A stretch of 64,000 nt of DNA, taken from NCBI RefSeq assembly GCF_003254525.1, contig NZ_QFYS01000001.1:372001-436000 (forward strand). The letters run 5' to 3'. Positions 15,022 to 23,376 of this stretch are shown in pieces. Below the pieces are notes generated by a model. That model had not been told where the DNA came from and ran no database searches. It saw nothing but the letters and a program-made list of their open reading frames with translations. The DNA comes from Phenylobacterium kunshanense (GTDB lineage: Bacteria > Pseudomonadota > Alphaproteobacteria > Caulobacterales > Caulobacteraceae). Position 1 is the stretch's first letter. Every line of letters begins with the position of its first letter. The position numbers and the translations under genes were made by a program.

Positions 15022-16151
15022 CACGCCCGCTAACCCCCCCCGATTGCGATCTGACCGACTTCCCGAGGATGATGATCGACATTCCGCGGCTGCGCGGATC
15101 TGACTTCGACGCTACGCCTAGCGATGCTGCGTGGCGGGCCGGCCTGAATCTCTGGATGACGTCTTGGCATCAGGTCCCGGCTGGATCGCTTAGCGACAAC
15201 GATGTGATCCTGACCAAAGCCGCCGGTCTCGGACGGGACATCAAGGCGTGGAAGAAGGTCAAGGCAGAGGCGCTTCGCGGTTGGGTGAAGTGCGACGACG
15301 GCCTGCTTTATCACCCGGTAGTGGCTGAGTACGCGCTGGAGGCGTGGCTGGAGAAGCTAGCTCAAGCTCTCTCCAGTGGAGCGGGAAACGCGAAGCGCTG
15401 GAAGGTCTCTTTCGATCCTGGGCCGATCGACGCCGATATCGACCGCACCGCTGCAATGCTGAAGGCATTGAATCCTAAGTCAAAAGCGCTCGCCAAAATC
15501 GAGCGGCGCCGGTCCCGGCCGATGTCGGCAGCAATTCCCGACGTCGACCCGGATGATTCCCGTCGGCATCCCGATCCTGTCCCGTCGGGATCGCAAGAAG
15601 AAGGGGAAGGGGAAGGGACTCTATTAGGGACTACCGTCCCTGTCGCATCGGCTTCGCCAGACGCGACCGATGGGCTCCTCGCTCTCGCCCTTGAGGACAT
15701 CGCTGGACAGGCCAAGGCGAAGGCCGATCCGTGGGAGGCCGACGAGGACTTCACCCGGCTCTGGGACATGGCGCCGCCCAAGATGCGAGTGCGCGCCAAG
15801 TCGAAGGCCAAGGTCTGGAGCGCCTGGACCGCCGCACGCAAGCTGGCCCTGCCGAAGACGATCCTGGCCGGTTTCGCCCGCTACAAGTCGATGGACACGG
15901 ACCTCCCACGTTCCGGCGGCCCTGGCCTGCACATCTGGCTGAAGGACCGGGCTTGGGAGCCGTGGGTCGGCGGCGTCGAAACCGACCGCGCCGCGTCCTG
16001 GACCGAAAGCGAATGGTCGATCGCCATGCGGATCTGGCGCGAGACCGGGACCTGGGGCGAGGGCATCGGCGCGCCTCCAGGCCAGCCCGGATGCCGCGTG
16101 CCCGCCCGTCTTCTCGTCCAACCCGCCCACACCACAGGAGCCACCGCATGA
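15018..16151 (+). CDS. DUF1376 replication-associated protein, 377 aa
   Basis: The start at 15018 overlaps the helicase stop. Residues about 15-105 form a DUF1376 domain (WRAGLNLWMTSWHQVPAGSL, ILTKAAGLGRDIKAWKKVK, DGLLYHPVVAEYA), a winged-helix-like module found in phage replication initiators. An acidic, Ser/Pro-rich linker separates it from a helical C-terminal region with WDMAPPKMRVRAKSKAKVW and GLHIWLKDRAWEPW. Its place after Prim-Pol and DnaB suggests origin recognition or helicase loading; this is inference. Confidence 0.65.
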   Translation: MTRPLTPPDCDLTDFPRMMIDIPRLRGSDFDATPSDAAWRAGLNLWMTSWHQVPAGSLSDNDVILTKAAGLGRDIKAWKKVKAEALRGWVKCDDGLLYHPVVAEYALEAWLEKLAQALSSGAGNAKRWKVSFDPGPIDADIDRTAAMLKALNPKSKALAKIERRRSRPMSAAIPDVDPDDSRRHPDPVPSGSQEEGEGEGTLLGTTVPVASASPDATDGLLALALEDIAGQAKAKADPWEADEDFTRLWDMAPPKMRVRAKSKAKVWSAWTAARKLALPKTILAGFARYKSMDTDLPRSGGPGLHIWLKDRAWEPWVGGVETDRAASWTESEWSIAMRIWRETGTWGEGIGAPPGQPGCRVPARLLVQPAHTTGATA

Positions 16152-16573
16152 GGGTCGCCACCGTCAGGCGCGAACCTACGCTAGCCGAGCGCCGCAAACG
16201 GGCGGACGCCACCGCCATCGCCGACCGCGCCTTTGCCGCCTTCGTGGCTACGCTGCCAGCCGACCCGGTGACGCGGCGCTGGGCCTGTGAGCGCCTTACC
16301 CGGCTCACCGGCGCCCAGGTGGCGGCTGACCACGGGGAGGCTGCACTGCACTGCGCCTTGAGCGGAGCGGTCGTGGCGGGAGCCCCGGCGTACCGCGCCG
16401 CCAAGCCTGGTTTCGTGGCCGCCGAGGCGTTGTTCACCAGACCCCACGCCGAAACATCGGCGCTAGGGCGGGAAAACTGCGCCGTGGATGGCCTTGCGAT
16501 GTCTCCGGCTACCCAACTACCAGAACACCGCAAATCGGCCTCAGCGGCCAAAATTTCAGGGGGCGACCAGTAA
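16148..16573 (+). CDS. Hypothetical protein, 141 aa
   Basis: ATGA overlap with the upstream gene and a one-base overlap with the next. The N-terminus is basic and helical (TLAERRKRADATAIADRAFA); the C-terminus is low-complexity. No family recognised. Confidence 0.5.
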   Translation: MRVATVRREPTLAERRKRADATAIADRAFAAFVATLPADPVTRRWACERLTRLTGAQVAADHGEAALHCALSGAVVAGAPAYRAAKPGFVAAEALFTRPHAETSALGRENCAVDGLAMSPATQLPEHRKSASAAKISGGDQ

Positions 16574-17427
16574 TGACCAAGCTCGACATCACCGACGCCT
16601 TCAAGCCGGATTTCGACGGCGACCGGCCCAAGACCACGCTGACGGGCCCGGAGCGCAACCAGCACCGGCTCGTGAAGCAGGCCGTGATCGACCGCCTTCA
16701 CGCCGCGATGCTGACGCTGATCTGCCAGCCGCGGGTCGGGCCGAAGGCCAATCTCGCCGGCGGCGCGCCGCCCTACATCGTAGAGTTCTCTGACCGAGTA
16801 GGGGCAGAGCTTGAGGAGCCGAAACGGGCGCGGTACGAGCCGACGACCGCGGACGTGTCGGACATGCTTCCGGCCCTGTCCCTGATGGACGGCCTGCATC
16901 GCCCGTTCTTCAAGGTGGTGATGCTCCGGGCTCTCAACGAGTTCGCGGTCGAGAAGGGGGAATCCGAGCCCTTCCCGTGGGACGTGATCGGCGAGGAGTG
17001 CGGCGGCATGTCCGGCCGGTGGGCCGAGGACGCCTACAACGCCGCGATCGTCCAGGCCACGCGTCGGGCCGGCCTCCTGCCCATGGTCTCCCGCGACTAC
17101 GGCGTGGTGGTGGTCTCGTTCTGGGTGGATCGGGGCTGGATGACGAAGCTCGCCACCGCCTCGGATCCGCGCCAGGCGGTGTCGAACGCCAAGGCCGGAA
17201 GCCCCGTGCGGCCTGAGCAAGCCTTCGTTGTGTGGGTCCCGGGTCAGCATGAGGCGAAGCGGATCGTCGACGCCATGCGCCCCGGCCTTCGAGGCCTGCA
17301 GGCCCACAGCGCCTACTTCAAGGTCCACCCCGACGTCATGGCAGAGCGCATCATCGACGCCGCCAGGGCCCTTGGCGTAGGCTGGACCTTCGAGGACATC
17401 AGCGTCAGGAGCGCGTTGGCGGCATGA
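16573..17427 (+). CDS. Hypothetical phage protein, 284 aa
   Basis: Mixed alpha/beta protein with YNAAIVQATRRAGLLPMVSR, then VVVVSFWVDRGWM, and a C-terminal HPDVMAERIIDAARALGVGW helix. Nothing clearly matches a known enzyme. Its position in the rightward operon between replication and late genes suggests an early or middle function. Confidence 0.6.
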   Translation: MTKLDITDAFKPDFDGDRPKTTLTGPERNQHRLVKQAVIDRLHAAMLTLICQPRVGPKANLAGGAPPYIVEFSDRVGAELEEPKRARYEPTTADVSDMLPALSLMDGLHRPFFKVVMLRALNEFAVEKGESEPFPWDVIGEECGGMSGRWAEDAYNAAIVQATRRAGLLPMVSRDYGVVVVSFWVDRGWMTKLATASDPRQAVSNAKAGSPVRPEQAFVVWVPGQHEAKRIVDAMRPGLRGLQAHSAYFKVHPDVMAERIIDAARALGVGWTFEDISVRSALAA

Positions 17428-17615
17428 GCGAACCGACAGCACCGTCGCGGGGCGAGGCGACTTTCGACTCGATGGCAGACGCCTTCTTCGCGGCACTGCC
17501 TGAGCCCCGCGCCGTCATTCCGCCGCCGCCGCAACGCGACCGGCCGCATCCCGGCTCTGTCCCCGCCTTTGGAACAGCAGCCTACCGCAGGTGGCTTTGG
17601 AGACGCCAGCGATGA
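17424..17615 (+). CDS. Hypothetical small protein, 63 aa
   Basis: Pro/Arg-rich with a short helix (DSMADAFFAAL) and a basic end RRWLWRRQR. Overlaps both neighbours by four bases. No function recognised. Confidence 0.45.
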   Translation: MSEPTAPSRGEATFDSMADAFFAALPEPRAVIPPPPQRDRPHPGSVPAFGTAAYRRWLWRRQR

Positions 17616-17986
17616 CCGCCGACCCGGGCTTTATCAATCCGCCGTGGCCGATGGACTGGAGTGTAACGCTCTGTCTTGGTCATGACGAGGACGCCCCCGC
17701 CCTCGCCTACAACATCGAACTTGGTCCGGCGCCCAGAACCCAAGCCGAGGAACGCGAAGACCCCATGGACGAACGGCGCCCTTGCCGCGTCAGGGGCCAG
17801 ATGATCCCCGGAATGCCTGATGTCTCGGCGGGGGATCAGGTCGCCCTGTCGATCCGCTACCCTGGCCCCGTGGTCGATCGCTTTCAGGCGACGATCCTGG
17901 CCGCAACGGTCGCCGGGCCAAACGCCTGGCCGGTCGAGCGGACCCTCGATTTCCTCGTGACCTCGCCGATTTATCGGAGGCTCTAG
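17612..17986 (+). CDS. Hypothetical protein, 124 aa
   Basis: The start at 17612 overlaps the preceding stop. Acidic, beta-rich second half (SAGDQVALSIRYPG then FQATILAATVAG). No family recognised. Confidence 0.5.
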   Translation: MTADPGFINPPWPMDWSVTLCLGHDEDAPALAYNIELGPAPRTQAEEREDPMDERRPCRVRGQMIPGMPDVSAGDQVALSIRYPGPVVDRFQATILAATVAGPNAWPVERTLDFLVTSPIYRRL

Positions 17987-17989
17987 CCC

Positions 17990-18187
17990 ATGACCGTCGC
18001 CGAACTGATCGCAAAGCTGCAGGCAGCACCGCAAGACGCCCGCGTTGTGGTGATTGACGACTGGGAGCTGCGGCCAGTCAGTGGAGCGCAAGCTTACAAG
18101 GTCGAGGGCGACTTTTACGATCAGCCCGGCGAAGTCCGCCTCGGCCGAGGCGTGAAGCTGGGCGACTTCGTGGTGGAGATCGGATGA
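17990..18187 (+). CDS. Hypothetical small protein, 65 aa
   Basis: Begins MTVAELIAKLQAAPQDARVV, the form of a common small phage/bacterial family whose N-terminal helix is followed by a strand ending in VVIDDWE. Function unknown. ATGA coupling to the next gene. Confidence 0.55.
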   Translation: MTVAELIAKLQAAPQDARVVVIDDWELRPVSGAQAYKVEGDFYDQPGEVRLGRGVKLGDFVVEIG

Positions 18188-18480
18188 TGACCCCCGCCCT
18201 GAAAGCCATGGTCGAGGAGGACGGCGTCTTCTGGCGCATCGACGAAATGAATGGCCTCGCTCTCGTCTTTGAGTTTCGAGACGACAATGGCGACGTCGAG
18301 ATCAGAGGGTTTCACAAGTCGGACGGATGCGTAAATTGGAAGACTAGCGACACCTGCATGGCGCACTTCTGCAGCCTTGAGGACGCGGTCGAGCTTCTGG
18401 TCAAGTTCCGCACCGTCGCCCGCATCGCCAAGCGCGAGATCGCGCGATACGACCCCCAAGCGGATTGGCCGGAGCAATGA
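18184..18480 (+). CDS. Hypothetical protein, 98 aa
   Basis: Begins MMTPALKAMVEEDG, similar to the start of the next gene (MTPAMKAMVEAM). Beta-rich middle (LALVFEFRDDNGDVEIRGF) and a helical end. Overlaps both neighbours. Role unknown. Confidence 0.5.
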   Translation: MMTPALKAMVEEDGVFWRIDEMNGLALVFEFRDDNGDVEIRGFHKSDGCVNWKTSDTCMAHFCSLEDAVELLVKFRTVARIAKREIARYDPQADWPEQ

Positions 18481-18821
18481 CGCCAGCGATGAAGGCCATG
18501 GTCGAGGCGATGGCGGCCGAAATTGTGCGCCAGGGCAACGAGGAAAAGAGCCGCGGAACGGCCGTCTGGTATCCGTCGGACCCGACCAACCCCGCGGACG
18601 TCAGGTCAATCTCGCTCGATGGCGATATCTGCCTGGAGAAGGTCGCCCGCGCCGGGCTGGCGGCGATCCCTAAGGCCGCGCTCGCTTCCGGCGTCGCTGC
18701 TGCTTTCTATGAGGTCGGTGGGACAGCCGACGACGGCGGGTGGGAGGTCCCCAGCCCTGACGCGGCGCTCGAGGCGATGCTCAACGCCATCCTGAAAGAC
18801 GATCCAACCGCTACCTATTGA
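18477..18821 (+). CDS. Hypothetical protein, 114 aa; last early-right gene
   Basis: Start at 18477 by ATGA overlap. The N-terminus resembles that of the preceding gene; the remainder contains DPTNPADVRSISLDGDICLE and a helical end, a form seen in small phage proteins of unknown function. The stop codon overlaps the -35 hexamer of a candidate late promoter. Confidence 0.5.
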   Translation: MTPAMKAMVEAMAAEIVRQGNEEKSRGTAVWYPSDPTNPADVRSISLDGDICLEKVARAGLAAIPKAALASGVAAAFYEVGGTADDGGWEVPSPDAALEAMLNAILKDDPTATY

Positions 18822-18848
18822 CAACTAGCCCCATGAATCACTAGTAAT
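18818..18848 (+). promoter_or_regulatory. Candidate late promoter with a GANTC site
   Basis: A perfect -35 TTGACA lies at 18818-18823. Downstream the best -10 candidates are TAGTAA (18842-18847, spacer 18) or AGTAAT (18843-18848, spacer 19), both imperfect. A GAATC site at 18835-18839 sits in the spacer. GANTC is the CcrM methylation site, and GcrA-dependent promoters in Caulobacter carry such sites near the core elements. No other promoter candidate is apparent ahead of the packaging genes. Confidence 0.5.
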
Positions 18849-18880
18849 TGCGTATCGGGTGCGTCGCGCGCCTGATTTGG

Positions 18881-18903
18881 ACCCCGCCCTCACTCGGCGG
18901 GGT
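18881..18903 (+). terminator. Hairpin in the late leader
   Basis: An 8-bp perfect stem (ACCCCGCC with GGCGGGGT) around a 7-nt loop, followed by a T-poor stretch, about 25 nt after the expected late transcript start. It is terminator-like but weak. The remaining leader up to 19207 (about 300 nt) has no convincing gene except one possible 21-aa ORF, so it may be a regulatory or antitermination leader. Confidence 0.45.
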
Positions 18904-19131
18904 TCTGCGTTTCTGCCCCTACCGTCTTTGTGCGGATGCTACGGCGAAGGCCAGCTCGGCAGGATAGGAAGCGCAACCCCACGAGGTTCGCTCGCCGGCA
19001 CGGCTTCGGCTGTGTGCTCATAGCCGGTTGAGCCGCGCTGACCCTTAACGAGCCTGGGCAGCGCTCCCCAACATGCCGCAGCCCTTCGGGGCGGCCAGCC
19101 AGCCACGCGGCGCTATACCCGAGGCCTCGCG

Positions 19132-19197
19132 ATGTTCGACCAGTTCGCCTTCTGGCTCTGGCTGCGCCTCACTGCTGCCGGCGTGCCGCGCAACTGA
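19132..19197 (+). CDS. Possible leader micro-ORF, 21 aa
   Basis: ATG with a GAGG motif seven bases upstream encodes MFDQFAFWLWLRLTAAGVPR plus Asn. It ends ten bases before the small terminase start. The aromatic, hydrophobic peptide could be a leader peptide or chance; no further support. Confidence 0.25.
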   Translation: MFDQFAFWLWLRLTAAGVPRN

Positions 19198-19207
19198 CAG
19201 AGGACCC

Positions 19208-19618
19208 ATGCCCGTACTGAGGAACGCCCGTCACGAGCGCTTCGCTCAGGAGCTGGCGAAGGGGAAGAGCCAGTCGGAAGCGTACGAGGCGGCGGGCTAT
19301 AATCCCAGCCGCAGTGCAGCCGCCCGCTTGGCCGCAGACGTGAACATTTGTGCGCGCCTCGCGGAAATCCAGGGCCGGGCGGCTGTCAGGGCCGAGATCA
19401 CGGTCGCCACCATAACCGATCGCCTTCTGGCCATCGCCACAAAGGCCGAGGAGAAGGACGAGGCGTCCATGCTCCAGGTGGCCAGAGCATCCTTGATGGA
19501 TGCCGCCAAGCTGAACGGCCTGATCATCGACAAGGCCGACCTCACGTCGTCGGACGGAAGCCTTTCCCCGAAACCGACGATCATCGAGTTCGTGGCCCCG
19601 GATGCGAGCGACGATTGA
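19208..19618 (+). CDS. terS: Terminase small subunit
   Basis: I start at MPVLRNARHERFAQELAKGK (19208); the longer frame is Pro/Ser-rich leader. The N-terminal helix-turn-helix (SQSEAYEAAGYNPSRSAAA) is typical of TerS proteins that recognise the packaging site, and a helical oligomerisation region follows. 136 aa is usual. It overlaps the large subunit by 17 nt, the expected arrangement. Confidence 0.8.
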   Translation: MPVLRNARHERFAQELAKGKSQSEAYEAAGYNPSRSAAARLAADVNICARLAEIQGRAAVRAEITVATITDRLLAIATKAEEKDEASMLQVARASLMDAAKLNGLIIDKADLTSSDGSLSPKPTIIEFVAPDASDD

Positions 19619-20858
19619 GGAAATCCCGAAGATCACGCGGAACTTCGCCAGGCCGGCGCGGACGCGGGTCTTCAAGGGGGGGCGGGGTTCTGGGAAGACA
19701 AGGGGTCTAGCGCTCAGGTCCGCCCTTCGGGTTTACCAGCTCGCTGAGCGAGGCGTCGAGGGCGTGTTCCTCGCCAGCCGCGAACACCTGAACAGCCTCG
19801 ACGAATCCTCGATGGAAGAAATCAAGGCCGCCATCGGGTCCGTCCCGTGGCTGGCGAGCTACTTCGACATCGGCGAGAAGTACGTAAGGACGAAGAACCG
19901 GCGGATCAGTTACGCCTTCGCTGGCCTTCGGCACAACCTCGACAGCATCAAATCCAAGGCCCGGATCATCGGGAACTGGACCGATGAAGCCGAGAGCGTC
20001 TCGGAGGTGGCCTGGCGCAAGCTGGTGAACACGCTCCGGGAAGAGGGTGATGGCTGGATCGCCGAGAACTGGATCAGCTACAACCCGGAGAGCCCAGAGA
20101 GCGCGACCCACAAGCGCTTCGTGAAGTCGCCGGCGGAAGACTGCATCGTTACGACGGTCAACTGGCAGGACAACCCGTGGTTTCCGAGCTTGCTGAACGC
20201 GGCGCGGCTCGAGGACCAGCGGCTTAGACCTGAGACCTATGAGCATGTGTGGGAGGGTGAGTTCCTCACCCTCACTGACGCCCAGGTGTTCTCAGGCCGG
20301 TATGTCGTCGAGGAGTTCGAGCCCGAAGCTAGTTGGGATGGCCCCTATCAGGGCCTCGACTTCGGCTTTGCCCAGGACCCGACCGCGGCCGTTCGCTGCT
20401 ACATCCATGATCGCCGGCTCTGGATCCGCCATGAGGCCGGCTCGGTGCGACTGGAGTTGGATGGCACCGCGCCACATGTGAAGGCGCGCATCTCCGACTT
20501 CGACCGCTACGTCATCCGCGCGGATTCGGCTCGCCCGGAGAGCATCAGCTACCTGAAGCGCCACGGCCTGCCGCTTATCCAGGCGGCCGAGAAGTGGCCG
20601 GGAAGCGTTGAGGACGGGGTGGCCTTCATCAAGGCCTTCGACAAGGTGGTCATCCACCCCGACTGCGAGCAGACCGCCCGCGAGTTCAGGCTCTACAGCC
20701 ACAAGGTCGACAAGCGGAGCGGGGACATCCTGCCCGAGATCGTCGACGCCCATAACCACTACATCGACGCGACCCGCTATGCTCTGGCCCCGATGGTCAG
20801 GCGCCGGGATGCGCCGATGGCTCTCTTCGGAACCTACGCAGCACAGGGGAGGCGTTGA
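19602..20858 (+). CDS. terL: Terminase large subunit
   Basis: The N-terminal ATPase has Walker A GGRGSGKT at 26-33 and a Walker B-like IGNWTDEAESVSE region. The C-terminal nuclease begins near GLDFGFAQDPTA (catalytic Asp) and ends with IVDAHNHYIDATRYAL, where the last acidic residues of the RNase H-like fold lie. 418 aa and the motif set fit the PBSX/phage-type TerL. It cuts and pumps phage DNA into the prohead through the portal encoded next. Confidence 0.9.
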   Translation: MRATIEEIPKITRNFARPARTRVFKGGRGSGKTRGLALRSALRVYQLAERGVEGVFLASREHLNSLDESSMEEIKAAIGSVPWLASYFDIGEKYVRTKNRRISYAFAGLRHNLDSIKSKARIIGNWTDEAESVSEVAWRKLVNTLREEGDGWIAENWISYNPESPESATHKRFVKSPAEDCIVTTVNWQDNPWFPSLLNAARLEDQRLRPETYEHVWEGEFLTLTDAQVFSGRYVVEEFEPEASWDGPYQGLDFGFAQDPTAAVRCYIHDRRLWIRHEAGSVRLELDGTAPHVKARISDFDRYVIRADSARPESISYLKRHGLPLIQAAEKWPGSVEDGVAFIKAFDKVVIHPDCEQTAREFRLYSHKVDKRSGDILPEIVDAHNHYIDATRYALAPMVRRRDAPMALFGTYAAQGRR

Positions 20859-22408
20859 TGGCGATCCGCACCACGCCGGAAACCCCGTCGTCAGACTACG
20901 AGGCGATGCTGCCGGCGTGGACGAAGGTCGAGACGATCCTTGACGGCCAGGCGGCCATGCAGGCGGCCGGCACGACGTACCTGCCTCAGTTCCCCAACGA
21001 GACCGACGCCGATTACGAGTACCGGCGCCAGAACGCCAAGTTCACCAACATCTACGCAGACATCGTTGAGAACCTGTCGAGCAAGCCCTTCTCCGAGGAG
21101 GTCACGCTCGACGAAGGGGCCGGCGATCGGTTCAAGCAACTCGCCGAGGACATCGACGGGCGCGGGAACAACCTGCACGTCTTCGCTTCCGAGGTGTTCT
21201 TCGGCGGGGTGAACTGCGCCGTCGACTGGATCTTCGTCGACTTCACCAAGGCGCGGCCTAGGCCCGATGGCCAGCCGCTGTCTCTGGCTGATGAGAAGTC
21301 GCAAGGCCTGCGTCCGTACTGGGTTCGCGTGCCGGCCAAGCGGATGCTCGCGGCCTACACCGACACGGTGCGCGGCAAGGAGATCTTCGTTCACGCCCGG
21401 ATGCTGGAGACGGTGACCCGGCGCGACGGTTGGGGCGAGGTCGCGGTCAACCGCATCCGCGTCCTGAACCGCGAGCCTATCTTCGAGACGGTCGGGGGTA
21501 CGGTCACGGATCGCGTCGTTGACTACGCGCCCGCCACTTTCGAGGTGTGGGAGAAGAAGACCCGCGGCAACGGTCGGCTGACGTCCTCTTGGTCGATGGT
21601 CGAAAGCGGAGCGGTGACGATCGGCGAGATCGCCCTGGTCCCGTTCGTCACCGGGCGCCGGAAGGGGGCGGGCTGGCAGTTCTCGCTACCGCTGCAAGGC
21701 GTGGCTGATCTGCAGGTCGAGCACTTCCAGGCCGAGACCGCGCTCAAGCACATCAAGGAGCTGACCGCCTTCCCGATGCTGGCCGGCAACGGGGTGCAGC
21801 CGCAGATGCAGGACAATGGGCCTGTTGCGGTCCCGGTCGGGCCCCAGGCCGTGCTCTACGCCCCCCCATTCGGCGACAGCGGGCAGCATGGCGAGTGGAC
21901 GTTCATCGAGCCGAGCGCCGAGAGCCTGAAGTTCCTCGCCGAGGAAGTGGCCGCCATAGAGACGCAGATGCGCGAGCTTGGCCGGCAACCGCTCACGGCT
22001 ACCGCTGGGATCACGGTCGTCACAGCGGCCCTGGCGTCGCAGAAGGCGTCCTCGGCGGTGCAGGCCTGGGCGCTGGCCCTTAAGGATGCGCTGGAGCAGG
22101 CGTTCATGTTCACGGCCAAGTGGCTGAACGTCCAGGCGACCGAGGCGCCACAGGTCAAGGTCTTCACCGACTTTGCGATGGAGGCCAATGACGAGAAGGG
22201 GCCAACGTCGCTGATGGAAGCCCGGCGCAACGGGGACCTGTCGCGCCGCACGCTGTGGGCTGAGTACCAGCGCCGAGGAATCCTGTCGGGCGACTTCGAC
22301 GCCGATGCGGAAGAGCAGGCCCTAGAGGAAGAGGCCCCGGACCCGGATGCGGCCCTGGATCTCACCGGCGCGCTGACACCACCCGACCCCGAAGCGCTGG
22401 CCGCATAA
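20858..22408 (+). CDS. Portal protein (DUF4055 family)
   Basis: The N-terminus (DYEAMLPAWTKVETILDGQ, AAGTTYLPQFPNETDADYEY, then FTNIYADIVENLSSKPF) is the pattern of DUF4055 portal proteins. 516 aa is the usual length. The acidic C-terminus (DADAEEQALEEEAPDPDAAL) is common for portals. Start by TGATG overlap with the terminase. It forms the ring through which DNA enters and to which the connector attaches. Confidence 0.85.
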   Translation: MAIRTTPETPSSDYEAMLPAWTKVETILDGQAAMQAAGTTYLPQFPNETDADYEYRRQNAKFTNIYADIVENLSSKPFSEEVTLDEGAGDRFKQLAEDIDGRGNNLHVFASEVFFGGVNCAVDWIFVDFTKARPRPDGQPLSLADEKSQGLRPYWVRVPAKRMLAAYTDTVRGKEIFVHARMLETVTRRDGWGEVAVNRIRVLNREPIFETVGGTVTDRVVDYAPATFEVWEKKTRGNGRLTSSWSMVESGAVTIGEIALVPFVTGRRKGAGWQFSLPLQGVADLQVEHFQAETALKHIKELTAFPMLAGNGVQPQMQDNGPVAVPVGPQAVLYAPPFGDSGQHGEWTFIEPSAESLKFLAEEVAAIETQMRELGRQPLTATAGITVVTAALASQKASSAVQAWALALKDALEQAFMFTAKWLNVQATEAPQVKVFTDFAMEANDEKGPTSLMEARRNGDLSRRTLWAEYQRRGILSGDFDADAEEQALEEEAPDPDAALDLTGALTPPDPEALAA

Positions 22409-22420
22409 GGAAATCCGCAT

Positions 22421-22732
22421 ATGTCGAGCCTGTTCATCGCGCTTGGGCCGGGCGTGAACCGCAACGGCGTGGTCGTGCCCCATGCTCGCCCTCGGATTTC
22501 GGGCGACGTCGACGTGGCAGCCTCATCCGCGGTGCTGCAGATCGGCGGAGCCGACGTGACCGGGGGCGAGGGTGAGTTCTGGTTCCTCACCGCCCGCAGC
22601 GCCGACATCGTGATCGCCGTGGGTGACGCTCCGACGGCGGGGACGGACCCGGGGCATCTCTGCCCGACGGGCACTCCGATGGCCTTCCCGGTCAACAAGG
22701 CCGGCGAGAAGATCGCGGCGAAGAACGCATGA
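22421..22732 (+). CDS. Hypothetical virion-associated protein, 103 aa
   Basis: Preceded by AAGGAAAT at suitable spacing. Gly/Ala/Val-rich and beta-prone (VVVPHARPRISGDVDVAASS). Located between portal and the sugar-modification genes. Could be a small head decoration protein; this is a guess from position only. Confidence 0.5.
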   Translation: MSSLFIALGPGVNRNGVVVPHARPRISGDVDVAASSAVLQIGGADVTGGEGEFWFLTARSADIVIAVGDAPTAGTDPGHLCPTGTPMAFPVNKAGEKIAAKNA

Positions 22733-23376
22733 GTCTGATCGACCACAAGGCAGGCTGCGCCGTGGGCGATGGCGTGAACGTCTGCACTTGCGGAGCGCTC
22801 AACGCCTTTATCGCTGGGCGCGGCGGCGTTCACCCAAGCGCCTTCATTCACCCGCTCGCCCATGTGGACGGGACCTGTGGCGTCAATGCCGACGTCAAGG
22901 TCTGGCAGTTCGCCTCGGTGACCCGTGGGACGGTCCTTGGGCCGGGTTGCAGCGTGGCGCCGTTCGCCGTGCTCGATGGGCCGAAGATCGGAGCCCGGTC
23001 GATCATCTCCATGCATGTGGCGATGGGGCCCGGCTTTGAGATCGGATCCGATGTGTTCGTGGGCCCGAACGTCACCCTCTGCAACGACGCTTGGCCCCGC
23101 GCCGATAAGACCGGATGGGACGCCGAGCCCTACCGCAGCGGCCGGCTTGTGTCGGTCGTTGTCGAGGACGGGGCCAGCATCGGCGCGAACGCCGTGATCC
23201 TGCCGGGCGTGACGCTGGGCAACGGCTGCATGGTCGCCGCCGGCGCCGTGTGTGGCCGGGACGTTCCTGCTGAGCACCTGTTCCGGCGTGACGGGCAAGT
23301 CGTGCCTATCCACCCATCGGCCCGGAACCGCATGAAGGCGGCGAGGGTCAACTTCGCAGGCGCTGAGGCGGCGTGA
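22729..23376 (+). CDS. Left-handed beta-helix (hexapeptide-repeat) acyltransferase
   Basis: Repeated hexapeptide turns run from VHPSAFIHPLAHVDGTCGV through IGARSIISMHVAMGPGFEIG to IGANAVILPGVTLGNGCMV, ending with AAGAVCGRDVPAEHL, as in WbbJ/WlbB-type acetyltransferases that acylate sugar nucleotides. The N-terminus has an odd CTCGALNAF Cys pair. It is the first of three carbohydrate-type genes inserted between the portal and scaffold genes, and overlaps the next gene (GTGA). It may modify a glycan on the virion or host surface. Confidence 0.75.
   Translation: MSLIDHKAGCAVGDGVNVCTCGALNAFIAGRGGVHPSAFIHPLAHVDGTCGVNADVKVWQFASVTRGTVLGPGCSVAPFAVLDGPKIGARSIISMHVAMGPGFEIGSDVFVGPNVTLCNDAWPRADKTGWDAEPYRSGRLVSVVVEDGASIGANAVILPGVTLGNGCMVAAGAVCGRDVPAEHLFRRDGQVVPIHPSARNRMKAARVNFAGAEAA

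Noticed and set aside
15731..16147. Upstream extension of the 141-aa gene that ends at 16573
   Set aside because: That part lies wholly within the DUF1376 gene in another frame; the ATG at 16148 overlaps the DUF1376 stop.
15751..17496. A 581-aa antisense frame over the end of the replication block
   Set aside because: Shadow frame with low-complexity Arg/Gly content; it would cover four well-coupled plus-strand genes.
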